Shown here piece after piece: positions 43,732 through 55,844 of a stretch of DNA of 64,000 bases (position 1 is its first letter; every line of letters begins with the position of its first letter). The stretch lies in the NCBI GenBank assembly GCA_934045905.1, contig OW203769.1:18569705-18633704 (forward strand), given 5' to 3'. Made by a program: the position numbers and the translations under genes. Source of the DNA: Leuctra nigra (lineage: Eukaryota > Arthropoda > Insecta > Plecoptera > Leuctridae). The notes below the pieces were generated by a model that was not told the origin of the DNA, made no database searches, and saw only the letters and a program-made list of their open reading frames with translations.

Positions 43732-44402
43732 TATGAATATTGTGACTAACTACCTTACAACGAGGTATCTAAATTGAAACAATATCTCCTTCCATTTCAT
43801 ACAATTATTCCCATGCCATCCGGATTCAACAAAGTGATAATATAAAGAATTAACAATAAAAGTAAAATTTAATACCTTTTGTACACTAACAATTGAGAGT
43901 TTCCATGTCAACCTAGCTTCACATATTAATTTTGTCGAACCACATATTCAGATTCCGTTAACTTGAAACCCAATTTAAAAATTATGAGTAACAGGAAGGG
44001 AAAGTCTAAATCAATCACAGACGTAAGTAAACAGTAACGAGCACAACAGTACATCTTGACAGCAGAATTGAAGCTTTTAAATAAGCTTGCATTAGATAAT
44101 CATGTCGACTACATTTAATTTAAATGCTGGTAACTTTCAAGACGTTATTCATTACTCAGCATGGAATTATTAAATCCAACCATCACAACTCTGAAAATCT
44201 TTTCATCTTGCAGCTTGTATTTAATTCTATATCCTAGATCATAAAGAAATGCTATTTCATCTTTATTTGATAGGTTTACAAAAAAAAATCGGCATTCAAT
44301 GTAATTAATCCACGATTTAAATTGCTGTTCCATGACCGCGTAACTTTGTTTTAGTTTCCCAAGTATGGAGTGTTAGTGATAAATGAAATGTAGGTGAAAA
44401 TC

Positions 44403-44612
44403 ATGGATATTCTGCTTCAGGAGGAGAAAGCTGAAGAAGATCGACGCAACGCCCTCCGCGAGGAGGTAGAGAAGCGCATGAGCAGGAAGCGGACCTATGA
44501 GGACGACGAGGCCGGGCCCTCCAGGGAGCAGAACAGCAGGCCCAAGAGGTCGCTCTCAGAAGAGTTGCAACTCCAAGACGGCTTCAACTTGTTCGTCAGC
44601 CTGCTCAAGGCG
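44403..44612 (+). CDS. HMG-like gene exon 1
   Basis: From ATG to CTCAAGGCG before GTGAGTG. The frame stays open past the donor into the minisatellite, which gives a false longer ORF to 45011. Confidence 0.75.
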
Positions 44613-47080
44613 GTGAGTGAATCCTTGAGGATCCCGTCAGAGAGTGACACCGGCAGTAGGGGTGGAGGATCCTTGAGGTCCCCGTTATGTAGTGACACCG
44701 GCAGTAGGGGTGGAGGATCCTTGAGGTCCCAGTTATGGAGTGACACCGGCAGTAGGGGTGGAGGATCCTTGAGGTCCCCGTCAGAGAGTGACACCGGCAG
44801 TAGGGGTGGAGGATCCTTGAGGTCCCAGTTATGGAGTGACACCGGCAGTAGGGGTGGAGGATCCTTGAGGTCCCCGTCAGAGAGTGACACCGGCAGTAGG
44901 GGTGGAGGATCCTTGAGGTCCCCGTCATGGAGTGACACCGGCAGTAGGGGTGGAGGATCCTTGAGGTCCCGTCATGGAGTGACACCGGCAGTAGGGGTGG
45001 AGGATCCTTGAGGTCCCCGTCATGAAGTGACACCGGGAGTAGGGGTGGAGGATCTTTGAGGTCCCCGTCATGGAGTGACACCGGCAGTAGGGGTGGAGGA
45101 TCCTTGAGGTCCCCGTCAGAGAGTGACACCGGCAGTAGGGGTGGAGGATCCTTGAGGTCCCCGTCATGGAGTGACACCGGCAGTAGGGGTGGAGGATCCT
45201 TGAGGTCCCCGTCAGAGAGTGACACCGGCAGTAGGGGTGGAGGATCCTTGAGGTCCCCGTCAGAGAGTGCCACCGGCAGTAGGGGTGGAGGATCCTTGAG
45301 GTCCCCGTCATGGAGTGACACCGGCAGTAGGGGTGGAGGATCCTTGAGGTCCCCGTCAGAGAGTGACACCGGCAGTAGGGGTGGAGGATCCTTGAGGTCC
45401 CCGTCAGAGAGTGACACCGGCAGTAGGGGTGGAGGATGTAAAGCTTGACGATGTCCTACAGGAGCTGGATCAACGCGGAGTGGATACGAACAAGTTGGAG
45501 GCGCGCTTCTACGAGATGGCCAGCAATGTCTGGAGCGGCATGAGCCAGGCTGAGAAGGACGTCTTCATCGTGATGGCTCAAGACAACAAGCCTGCCCAGA
45601 GGAAGAAGGTAGTTTCCAGATCATTTGTAGTCTAAAGAGGAGAAGATTAAGGTGGCGCGATCACTCGAGGCATAGTCTCAGATCTTCATACATTTGTGTG
45701 TACTTATTGATATTCATGCCGTACACAATCACTGAAAAAATTAAACACTTCTTGTGTCTAGTTTCTGAGATATTTGAGTTTCCTTCCCATGTTATCTTAT
45801 GGCAGCCAAGTAAAATCGTGTCATTTTTAAGCCTAAATGAAGTTCTAAATTTTTGTACCGTTAAATTTTAACAAAAAAATTCTTGTAGACCAACGTACAT
45901 ACATATTATCAGGAAAAAATTGAAAACAATACCAACGTGTGCTATTTTAAAAGTTATACACCAAATTCGAAATGACTTTCCTATACCTCCCATGATAAAG
46001 TTTTGTTCATTCTTAAAATACATAAAATTGAAAACTCATTATTGGGCGTGAGTATCAAACTACAGGATATTAAATGAGTCTTTTTTTACTTGAACATGGT
46101 TGAACTGTTGTTAAAAGTTTTTTTAAATTGTAATTTCAAAAATATATAAAAAATATGTTATATCGAGTGATCGCGCAACGCTGAGAGGCAAACGGAAGCG
46201 AAGGGGAATCGCACGGTTCGTCAGAGCGTTTTTTTTAAATTTGTCTTCCCACTTGACAATTTAAAAAAATCAGATATTAACTACCCATTACAGCCTAATA
46301 GACTAAATAATGCCACACACTGCAGTAATTTATGACCTCTGGTGTGACCTCAAAGTGTTAAATACGATTATTTTACCTCAAATATAGTATTTAACACTTT
46401 GAGGTCGTGCCAGAGGTCATAATGAACTCCGGTTTGCGGCATTATTTAGTCTATTGGGCTGTAATGGGTCGTTACTATATGATTTTTTTAAATTGTTAAG
46501 TGGGAAGACAAAATTTCAAAAAAACGCTCTGACGAACCGTGCGATTCCCCTTTCGTTTGCCTCTTAATATAACAACTGTTCTTTTGAAAGTGATGTAGTC
46601 TGCATCGTTTTGACTTGATGTTTGTTTGCGAAGGACGTAAAGAGGGTCTGGAAACCGTCGAGCAGGAGTTCCGTCCAGCGCAGCGACTCGGCCTCCAGCG
46701 AGGACGACGTCGACAAGAAGAAGTGTAAGAAGTCGGAGTCTCGCAACGTCGACGTCGATAAGAAGAAGTGCAAGAAGTCAGAGTCTCGCGACGTCAACGA
46801 CGATAAGAAGAAGTGCAAGAAGTCTGAGTCTAGCGACGTCGACGTCGACAAGAAGAAGTGCAAGAAGTCAGAGTCTCGCAACGACGACGTCGACAAGAAG
46901 AAGTGCAAGAAGTCCGAGTCTCGCGACGTCAACGACGACGACGTCGACTCCGACGGCGAGGAGATCGGGGCGAAGGACAAGAAGCGAGTCGACTCGAAGT
47001 CGTGTGAGGGGGAGGACTCCGGGGAGGATTGCGATGACGAAGAGGAGGAGGACGAAGAGGAGGACGATTACGATTACTAG
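44403..47080 (+). CDS. HMG-box-like protein with charged repetitive tail, three exons, 267 residues
   Basis: Joining 44403-44612, 45462-45608 and 46634-47080 keeps phase 0 at both joins. Residues 1-50 are a charged coiled helix with basic patches (KRMSRKR, RPKRS). Residues about 60-118 resemble an HMG box: FNLFVSLLKAELDQRG, then FYEMASNVWSGMSQAEKDVF..A, with the usual F, W, S..EK and A positions. Exon 3 holds five 15-residue repeats (DVDKKKCKKSESRNV type) and ends in an acidic tail (DDEEEEDEEEDDYDY). Such proteins are usually nuclear and bind chromatin. The box is divergent, so the call is a family-level inference. AATAAA lies at 47169-47174. A start 9 bases upstream would use GTG, so the ATG in ATCATGG is preferred. 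A 5' UTR exon is not identified. Confidence 0.72.
44613..45461 (+). repeat. 48-bp minisatellite, about 17 copies, filling intron 1
   Basis: GGCAGTAGGGGTGGAGGATCC recurs every 48 bp from about 44651 to 45418, with one 1-base deletion near 44967. The unit is similar to the donor region itself (GGTGAGTGAATCCTTGAGGATCCCGTCAGAGAGTGAC against GGTGGAG.GATCCTTGAGGTCCCCGTCAGAGAGTGAC). The array ends at GGAGGATGTAAAGC, just before the CCTACAG acceptor. Apparent SDTGSRGGGSLRSP protein repeats are therefore intronic. Confidence 0.88.
45462..45608 (+). CDS. HMG-like gene exon 2
   Basis: Acceptor GTCCTACAG, donor AAGAAG before GTAGTTT. It holds most of the HMG-like fold (WSGMSQAEKDVF). Confidence 0.75.
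46184..46565. mobile_element. Foldback MITE in intron 2 of the HMG-like gene
   Basis: Arms of about 150 bp: AGAGGCAAACG, GGGGAATCGCACGGTTCGTC, AGAGCGTTTTTTT, GTCTTCCCACTTGACAATTT, TAGACTAAATAATGCC, all mirrored on the right. The centre near 46380 has AAAGTGTTAAATAC facing GTATTTAACACTTT. Confidence 0.9.
46634..47080 (+). CDS. HMG-like gene exon 3: repeats and acidic tail
   Basis: Acceptor TTTGCGAAG before GACGTAAAG. Five 45-bp repeats lie at about 46704-46928. Stop TAG at 47078-47080. Confidence 0.75.
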   Translation, partial: DVKRVWKPSSRSSVQRSDSASSEDDVDKKKCKKSESRNVDVDKKKCKKSESRDVNDDKKKCKKSESSDVDVDKKKCKKSESRNDDVDKKKCKKSESRDVNDDDVDSDGEEIGAKDKKRVDSKSCEGEDSGEDCDDEEEEDEEEDDYDY

Positions 47081-47174
47081 CCTAGCGCGGTATTCGACCG
47101 ATAAAATTTCACTTTATAACGATGTTTTTAGCTTCCAACCAAATTATTGCCTGTACATTCAAGTTCTAAATAAA

Positions 47175-47948
47175 ATCAATATAATATTCTCAATACTTGA
47201 TGAGCTTTTTGAAAGATGCGAAGTGTGTGTTCTGTTGATGACGTCATGTGCTTCATGACTCTGACACGATGTGGATGTGCTGATGAAGTTTGGAAGATGT
47301 AGACTTGACACAACTAAAAATGATCGCTCAAATAATCTGTTTGACTGAAAAATATTAGATCGCACCATCAGAAGTCAGTCCAAGCGATTTCCTTGTCTCA
47401 CTCTAGAGGTGACCTCACATTTCAATGATAACAACAAGCATCGATTGTAATAGAACATGACCAGCAGCGTCATTTAAATTTGATCTCAGATCATTTTTTA
47501 TTTGGCTAAGTGTACTTTAAGCTTCTGCTTCGAGAACGGTAATTTTATGGTAATCTCATTTGACGTCACAGCTGACGAAAATCTAACTGGGGGACAGATG
47601 CTTTCAGTAAATAAGTAATAAGTAATCATTATCTTCCTTGATTTAATTTCCATACTTTATTTCATCTCGCTCCTGTCTTTTTTTAATATCTGTCATTCAG
47701 ACTAATTTAAAATAGGATTAAACTTGAAAAAATAACTGTTCCCCAGCAAAGTAAACAGATAGAGGCAAGTTATGCCCAGATTGAGGTGGTGTTGCAACCA
47801 GGGTAATTCATAACTATGCCGCAGACTAGTTGATAGATTTAATAACTAGTCTGTGGAATCAGTCTATGCACTTAAAAGCTTGATTTCACGACCTTGTGCA
47901 AATCAAAATCGAAAAAATGGACTTACTTCCTACTATGCTTGAAGAGTA
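47175..47948. other. Spacer after the HMG-like gene
   Basis: No gene is seen. 47350-47460 shares GACTGAAAAATATTAGAT- and ACTCTAGAGGTGACC-like pieces with other repeats. The short minus ORF at 47159-47368 is not supported. Confidence 0.35.
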
Positions 47949-48132
47949 CACTTGTCCAAAGTAAAACCGGTGTTCGAAAGAAACGTATTGATAAAGATTT
48001 ATGACATCATCCGATGAAGTCTATATTAACGTGTCATAGGTGAACTCCGATTCCATTGATAATAACAAGGATTGAGCTGACCATAGCAGCCAATCCGTTT
48101 CGTTCAAATACCGTTTTTACTTTGGCCAAGTG
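47949..48132. mobile_element. MITE, clearest copy of the CACTTGGCCAAAGTAAAA family
   Basis: Left CACTTGTCCAAAGTAAAACCGGTGTTCGAAAGAAACG and right CGTTTCGTTCAAATACCGTTTTTACTTTGGCCAAGTG (each cut across about 37 bases) are inverted. The core has ATCCGATGAAG and ATAATAACAAGGATTGA. Relatives: 2887-3080, 7481-7690, 7960-8135. Confidence 0.82.
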
Positions 48133-49979
48133 TGGGTACATTCCATGCTGCATTCCACAGTAATGTTGTGCTATCTTTATCAAAACATGCGAACAGTCGC
48201 TGTGAACATTGATTTAATTCTTATCACAATCCAATGGCTCACTTACAATCAGAAAGAGTTACTTGGAAAAACGTCATACGATTGATAAGAAGCCTATCAT
48301 TAGCAGCTTGTAGGTAATAATTGTCTTTAATCGCAAAGTGTGCCTCAAGGCATTGCTCGTGGCTTCTTGTATCAACTGTGCAGTTGTGAATCTTTTGTCT
48401 GTCGGGTAAAGCAGAACGTCGTGGGGTTTAAGTGTTTGCTGTGATTTCCAGTTAGATTTCATAGTGGAAAATGTGCAGAAAAGTTGGGGATTCCTTCGTG
48501 GGATAGAAAAGGTTTGTTGCACAACATTTTATTTTGATTAAGAGTGAAGTAATCCGAATCATGGATGCATTATTTGGGGTCTCCTCGTTCCTTTGTCATT
48601 TATTTTTCTTGTGAGTAAAAATTGGCTTACAAAAGTGGATAAATCGCATAGAAAGTCACAAATGTCAATCCTGAAATTTTAAATTTGCCAGTTCTATTCG
48701 CCCTTGATCCGCATTATATAAGCCCCCCCCCCCCCCCCCCCCCCCTCCCCCATACCACGGATTGTTTTCGTAACCGAAAATGTTTCCCACGTGCTATTAT
48801 ACATATCAATGGGATAATTATTAATTATTAGTTAATTATGTATTAGTTAATTATTTTAGGGTGGGAGGGAGGGGGGGGGGAACGTTATTACCAATGGTAA
48901 TTACAAATGGTAATATACCTTGGGTAATTACCAAGTCCATGTTCCCCATATTATTCATTTGAAAAAAATCCAACAGGGAGTTTAAGTACCTCTGATTACC
49001 TCACCTCATTAAAAGAATTCAACATAAAATCATTGTTCTTGTAATTTGGCTCGAGCCAATTCGAGCCTATCAACCATGTTTTATTTTTCAATTCCATGCC
49101 GTGTCCTTGAGGCCAGGAATCCATTTTATAATGGCAGTGTTTTCCAATGAAGTTATCTCCAATTCATTTCAGACATTTTCACAAGAGGGGGCAAACCAAA
49201 TTTAAGGTGTGGGGGGGGGAAGGCACAACAACTTATGCGAAACGGTAATATGTACAAACATCTAGGACACCCTGGAAAAATGCAGAACAAACATTTTTCC
49301 TGAGGCATATAGCCAGGGAAAACTTTAAATTTCTTGATTGGATTTGCAAGATTTTTTTAGCAATTCTGACTATCAATTTTCTCAGCAGAATGCTCTAATT
49401 TGTTGAAAAAAACATGATCAATGCAAAAAAAAATTATCGGTATTTTTCCCTAAAATTTCGATAATTCCCATGGTATAAGTATCTCTATTCATAGGTTGCA
49501 TGTGGTCATCTCATTGTTGCCGTCGCCATCTTAATGGCACGCAGAATAGCTGTGATTCTCTGCTTTTTTGACGATATTTTTTAGTTAATGAGAACCTGGG
49601 AAATTGAATAGGCTCCGGAGATTACTTTAGTACGAAGAGGATTCACTCACATTACAAAAATACATCGGTTTGCCTCAATAAAGTTATAAATCTGACCCGT
49701 CAACGTGCCAACGTAATGGGTGGACAATTCAATAATTTAGCATTGCTGATATAAAACAAATGAAGTTCGTGCAAGCTATGAATAGTATATTGTTGCATCA
49801 TGGATAATTCCTATAAGTATTATATATTTTTTTAACTTTCCAAGAGGGAAATCATCACTGCTACCATTCACACAGTCTCGTTATCTTTTAACTTTGTTAA
49901 ATTTAACCTGCATGAGTTAACATTGATACGTTAACATTCAAATTACTTCTCATTTCATTAGGTACTATCAATGGGACGC
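48133..49979. other. Gene-free spacer with homopolymer tracts
   Basis: A C tract of about 25 lies at 48723-48747, and G tracts near 48871 and 49209. ATTACCAATGGTAATTAC and similar short palindromes lie at 48885-48935. The minus ORF at 48274-48522 is unrecognised and has no family resemblance. Confidence 0.4.
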
Positions 49980-50552
49980 CTGAATAATGTCGACTGGAAT
50001 AATGTCGACTCACTCGTGTGACAGGGTCTTTTCATGAAGTGGAATAATGTCGACGGAAAGTCGACGTTATTCCAATAAAAGAACTTTATATTATTATCAA
50101 CTGGAATAACGTCGACTTTGAGTCGACCTTATTCCAGTGGAATAACGTCGACTGAGAGTCGACGTATTTCCAGATTAGGCACTTAAAATAAATGTTGATG
50201 AAGTGGAAGAACGTCGACTCAAAAGTCGCTCTTATTCCAGTATCGTGAAAACACAGTCCTCGATTGGAATAAAGTCGACTCTCAGTCGACATTATTCCAC
50301 TGGAATAATCTCGACTACAAGTCGACGTTCTTCCATTGGAATAATGTCGACTCTAATTACGTCACTGACGTATTCCACTGACGTCACACCTTGATTTGGC
50401 GTCAATTTTAACCGTGTTTACGGTTCCCACAATTTAGTCTGAGCTTATTCTAACGCTGGAGTTGTTTGAATGCAACAGCAATATTTCATGTAAAAAAAAT
50501 CGGGACGGAAATATTGGAGGTAAAAAGGTCAAGTGGGAAGTAGAATCACTTA

Positions 50553-51130
50553 TACTAGGAAAACGCTCTGTGTAACGCGTTGATGAGCGAGCACGGATAC
50601 GCGCAACACCTCGAACCGAAATTCTGTCTATTGAAAATGTCCTTAAAACAAAAAGCCAATACTTCTTGAATTTCGTCACAGACCTGTATGAAAATCTTCA
50701 AATATTCCTAAAATATTTCCCAATAACCATGCACCGTTGTTGATCTATCAATCGATTCCTTGTTAATTTTCAAAAATCACAGGATCTCGTCCAAAATATA
50801 TACCTGGGACCACTCATATAATAATATAAATGTGTGTAGGTACACAATATTAGATCGATCTGTAAACGGTCGTATCTATGCTCTAACTACCTTGAAACAG
50901 AAGATTCGAAGTTGCCGTGAAATATGAAATTCGAGAAATTTGACAGCTAACACGCAAAATGTCCCAAAACTGTCAATAACTTTTGGATTTAAACACAGAT
51001 TAGTCTGAAAATTGTTAAAAGTACAGATAAAGTAGGTCCCAATTACCATGAAAAGTTTTAAGTTGATCGGTCAAACGGTTCTAGTTTAGATTGCAATAAT
51101 CAGTAATTCAATAGTTCAATAATTCAATAA
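50553..51130 (+). repeat. Family A dispersed repeat, copy 5 (truncated)
   Basis: It starts TAGGAAAACGCTCTGTGTAACGCGTTGATGAG and contains CACGCAAAATGTCCCAAAACTGTC and TTAAGTTGATCGGTCAAACGG. The GCTCGCTTCGCTCGC end is missing. Confidence 0.7.
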
Positions 51131-51145
51131 TTCATTAGATTTTGA

Positions 51146-51300
51146 ATTCCCTTGACGTCGCACTGTTCTGCAGCGAGGCTAATGGCGACGGATGAATGAT
51201 TATGATGATGATTGGGGATGATGGTGAAGAGTAAGTAAGGATGGAAGGTGGGAAGGAGGCGGTCGTGGCCTATTAGTAGGTTACCTCCCAGCATTTGCCT
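51146..51300 (-). repeat. Partial SINE copy
   Basis: GACGTCGCACTGTTCTGCAG, ATGGCGACGGATGAATGATT and GGAAGGTGGGAAGGAGGCGG match 10360-10622. The tRNA-like head is missing. Confidence 0.8.
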
Positions 51301-52441
51301 GTTAAGACGGGTTGCCTGTTTAGACGGACGTTTATTTCCCTGTCAATAGACGGTTCTCTATTGATTGCAAATACATCCATATTGAATTGAAATATGTTCC
51401 ACCATAAAAGTATTTTTTTTGTTTTTCATTGAAACTTGAGATTTTTTATTTTTTATTTTATGTTCCCTTTGTTTTGTCTGCTACCTGGAGCAATGCAAGT
51501 TAGGTACACCGTTTCACCAATCGATCTAAATATTGCACACGTGTTCGGACCGCCTTTACTGTTTGCAGACCCCATTTGTTTTTAAAATTCCGTTCATTGG
51601 TAAAAGTTAAAATAAATCAAATAAAATCCTACTCTAATTGGAAGAAAAACTAAAATGGTCAGATCAGGTTAAAATTTTGCATGGGCAAAATTAGCTATCA
51701 TTTTCTATTATTTTTCTTTTTTTTTCTTTTTTTAATTATCATTTTTCAGCCCACACTATTTGACATTTTAAATAGCTGTCAGAAAAGAAGTAAGTATCGA
51801 AATGTATGTTTTTCCAGTGCAACTAAATCTGATTTGCTTTAGGTACCACTGTGTTTAGATGGTATAAATGGTTAGAATAAGCTCAGACTAAATTGTGGGA
51901 ACCGTAAACACGTTTAAAAATGGCGCCAAATCAAGGTGTGACGTCAGTGGAGTACGTCAGTGACGTCGTCAGTGGAGTCGACATTATTCCAATGGAAGAA
52001 CGTCGACTTGTATTCGAGATTATTCCAGTGGAATAATGTCGACTGAGAGTCGACTTTATTCCAATCGAGGACTGTGTTTTCACGATACAGGAATAAGAGC
52101 GACTTTTGAGTCGACGATCTTCCACTTTATCAACATTTATTTTAAGTGCCTAATCTGGAAGTACGTCGACTCTCAGTCGACATTATTCCACTGGAATAAG
52201 GTCGACTCAAAGTCGACGTTATTCCAGTTGATAATAATATAAAGTTCTTTTATTGGAATAACGTCGACTTTCCGTCGACATTATTCCACTTCATGAAAAG
52301 ACCCTGTTACACGAGTGAGTCGACATTATTCCAGTCGACATTATTCAGCTTCCCCCTATCAATAACGATATGTTTTCTATTTAGTGTATTCATTCGGATT
52401 TTGCACATTTTCGGGCTCCCCGTAGTCATGTTTAATTAAGA

Positions 52442-52820
52442 CGGCTGGGTAGTGAGTTTGACCTTGAAGAGTTTTTTAATCGATTTTTATCAATACTTTT
52501 TACCAATGTAATTGTTAACAAAATAAGGCTTTGTACGAGTATTCAGAACAGTTCAATGAAAATAATTCCATAGCTTGTAATGGTTTATTAGATTTACTTT
52601 GTCCTACAGACGTTTAGTGCCCGAAAATTAGTAAAATTATGGCATTAAACATCTGTTGGACAAAATAAATCAAAAAACTTATTCCAAACTATGAAATTAT
52701 TTTCATTGAACTGTTCTGAATACTCGTACAAAGCCTTTTTTGTTAACAATTACATTGGTAAAAGATATTGATAAAATTCGATTAAAAAACTCTTCAAGGC
52801 CACGCTCACTACTCAGCCCG
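52442..52820. mobile_element. Foldback MITE, 379 bp
   Basis: CGGCTGGGTAGTGAG..CCTTGAAGAG mirrors CTCTTCAAGGCC..CTCACTACTCAGCCCG. Inside, ACAATTACATTGGTAAAA, GAGTATTCAGAACAGTTCAATG and TTTGTCCTACAGA are also matched inverted. Nearly the whole element is a hairpin centred at about 52630. Confidence 0.88.
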
Positions 52821-53652
52821 AAGTAACGCCAAAGTAACGAAGTAACGCCAATGCGAATGACCTGGTCGCTAATTAGATTAGGTCGATGCCACGCTCCTAC
52901 AGTCTCAAGTCCGAACTCGAACTGATAAACAATTCATTCCAGATGCTCAACAATGATTAGTTTCTCTTTCTACACAATGTTATTTCACGGCAATGTTTAA
53001 CAAAGCTAATATGTCGTTTATCTTATTGCAATATTAACAAGATGTCGGGATTAATTTCAATACATCAGGACATTCTCAGAACTATTGCGTTGAACTATTG
53101 CGTTGAACTATTGCGTTGCCGACAAACGTCTAGTCGTAATAATTCGCAACAGTGAGCCAATATATTGTTTGAGTACAATTCATGGGAAGGATGGCTAATG
53201 ATGATATCCGATATTCTTGAAATTGTGAACATGAGATAATGGACTATTCTTTTTTAGTGAGAAAGGTGTAGATTGCGATTAGCTATTACCTATATTTCGT
53301 ACAAAAATTGATAGTTTTAAAGTTTGGTAACCTCAATAAAAATGTTCGACAAAACATTCTCTATAACTTTTCGCTTTAACACAAACTAGAGAGCCCCGCC
53401 ATGTAACACATGACCTAATCACAATATTTTCTGATCAAGGTATAATAGAGAGCAACCCTTGAACAACTCTTGCTGACCAATTGACTGATCGTGACAATTG
53501 AATTGACCCTCACGGAACTACCGATCTCAATGGCAACTCAATTCTAAATCTTGATATTTTTTTTCAAAACAAACAAACAATAATTAAATATGAATTGATC
53601 TGTTCAGTGAAGAATTAACCTAAAGTGGCAGTTTCAAAATTAATATACCTAC
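52821..53652. other. Spacer, no feature supported
   Basis: A short triplicate of TGAACTATTGCGT lies at 53080-53115. Nothing else was recognised. Confidence 0.35.
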
Positions 53653-54010
53653 TTAAGCCGCATTTACAACAAAATTAACGTTCGAAAATTAAGAAAATTA
53701 ACGCAATTTCAATTATCAAGCCCATGGTAAACTTATGGATTGGTTCACAACGAAATTTTGTAAATTAACGTACGCCAATTTCACCTCAAAGTAGACCTAC
53801 TTCCTACTATCAAGTCGAACGTTAAGTGCGTTAAGTGGCGCATGCGCACGGACACTTCTCTCACATCTTACTCACAGCTGATCGCGCTGGCCGGCGCCAT
53901 CTTGTTTTACGTGTGTGTTATTTTTCCTAAGTGGTTGTGAACGAAAGTGGAATTGCGTTAATTTTGCTACGTTAATTTTCGAACGTTAAGTCGTTGTAAA
54001 CGCGGCTTTA
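53653..54010. mobile_element. MITE, about 358 bp
   Basis: TAAGCCGCATTTACAAC, AATTAACGTTCGAAAATTA and AATTAACGCAATTTC at the left mirror GAATTGCGTTAATTTTG, AATTTTCGAACGTTAAG and GTTGTAAACGCGGCTTTA at the right. It carries GGCGCCATCTTG inside. Non-coding. Confidence 0.85.
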
Positions 54011-55840
54011 GAATATTGAAAACAGCAACTGAAAAAGTTATGAACTAATCTAAACGAATCCAAATTCTGAATCCAAAATCATACCAAAATGAGTTAATTA
54101 TACGAAACAAATACGCAACATAAAAAATTACAGCACAATCAAAGATTTCCAACATTAAAAAATATATGCTAAGAAAACACGGGACACACTATCAAGTTTA
54201 TATGAAAGCAGAGTGAAGAGCATTTCTATCGTTGTCTGACTACTCTCACGTGACCTTACTTTCCTCACTGCTATTTGGTCATGATCGAAAAAGCACAAAG
54301 TATACTTGAAGCCCATGGTCAAGACTGAGTAGTAGAATTTAATGCGATTTTATTCAGGTCTCCACATAATAAGATTCAACCTGATTATATAAATGTACGC
54401 ATCTCGGCAGAAATCACAACAATACAATTTTGATTCCTAAATGGTACTGTCAGTTTTCAATATACTCAATCATTTTCAAAATGCAATGTGACGTAAGGAG
54501 GTACACTCAAGAAAAAATTCCAATATCAGAAAAGTTATCTTGCGCCCCCCCTTCCCCCACCCCACACAACATTCTCAACCCCCTATTTAATCAAGGTTCA
54601 CAGAGTTAAATTGAACTTCAATCACTGCCAATGGATTCACAGCTTCCTGAAGTTTCAAAGTTTCGAAAAAATTAAGCTTTTCGATGCAAATTTGGGTTTT
54701 TTTAATATCTCTCGAAATACTCAACAGATTCGATTGAAATTGTGTGCACTTTATTTGTCTCGAAATTATCTACAGGAAAAGTTCGGGTTTAATTAAAATT
54801 GGGCTAAAATGACGATTTCTATAGAGGTCTATCGTAACGCAATTTAAGAGCTCCATTGTTGAAACTGTGCATTAATAGTAAAGGATTGTTGAAACTGTGC
54901 ATTAATAGTAAAGGATAACAGCGGCGGTTTAATGGATCTTCCTTCAGTGATATGCCTTCACTTGATATTCACTTGCCTTCAAAGTTCCTTCAAAAAGTTA
55001 CAAATTCTGAGATGCAGAGTTGACGTTCAGTTCTGTTGTCCTTTACGTTTAAAAAATAACTTTCTGATTTTAACTGTTCCATAAGCAGAACAAATTTAAA
55101 AGATATTCATCACCATGTTGTTACTTTTTTCTGGTTTTTGCATTTATGTTTGTTCAAAGATAAAATATTGAGTGCCAAGCCAAAATTAATTGAGTTTTCA
55201 AGAGAAACATAGCCTCTCGAAAGCTTAAAAAGTTATATTTAAGCCTCATAGCCTCTGTAGCCACTAGGATTTTTTAGCACTTTCTTTAATCATATCTAAT
55301 GTTTGATTGTTATTGATGAATAAGTATTTAAAGTTAATTTTGACCTGAGGAAGATTCCAAAATGTGAATCAAAACTGAAGAAAATTTCTATAAAATAAAT
55401 AAATGCGAACAGGAGGAAATATCCCACTACCCAATTATTATATCAACATTAATTAAATCGACAAAATCGAGCAAATTTCAAATATTTCACTAAAGCCACT
55501 CCATAGTTTATAGTATTGACTTAATTTGAGAATGATTGATTTTTCATTGTTCGCAATGTTGGTCTGAAACTAATAGGTACACGTAAAAAATAAATTGCCC
55601 TGTTTTCTGTATAGTTTTATGAACCATTTGTCCGACCACACTGAAATTTGGTAAGATTACAATTAAAATGACACAATTTTATCGCATTTTAGAATAAGCA
55701 AAATAGGTCAAGAACTCAAATAGTTTTTGATATTCTAATTTTATTTTGCAATAAGTTGTTGTCTATCTTGATCCATGAACAAACTTAAGGCCAGTTGATA
55801 GATTATAAGTTATGATTTTAAATTCCTAGAAGCAGCATTA
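54011..55840. other. Spacer, no gene supported
   Basis: A direct 31-base repeat (TTGTTGAAACTGTGCATTAATAGTAAAGGAT) occurs twice in tandem at about 54855-54915. The ORF at 54611-54796 has no recognisable family. Confidence 0.35.
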
Positions 55841-55844
55841 AAAC

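Larger units (their letters stand above)
49980..52348. mobile_element. GTCGAC-rich foldback element, about 2.37 kb
   Basis: Left arm 49980-50456 and right arm 51869-52348 are inverted copies. They start CTGAATAATGTCGACTGGAA, pass ACCCTGTC/ACAGGGTCTTTTCATGAAG and end TCTGAGCTTATTCTAAC. Each arm is built from variants of TGGAATAANGTCGACT, about a dozen per arm, in both orientations. The middle holds a truncated family A copy (50553-51130) and a SINE piece (51146-51300). No protein frame. The architecture resembles FB/Galileo-type foldbacks, which have long arms made of internal repeats. Confidence 0.85.

Noticed and set aside
44605..45448. Long ORFs on both strands with 16-residue Ser/Gly or Pro-rich repeats
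   Set aside because: They are readings of the intronic 48-bp minisatellite in several frames. A donor and acceptor in matching phase remove the array.
50086..50394. ORFs in the GTCGAC arms (also 51931-52242)
   Set aside because: They arise from the repeat modules in both arms and on both strands, not from a protein.
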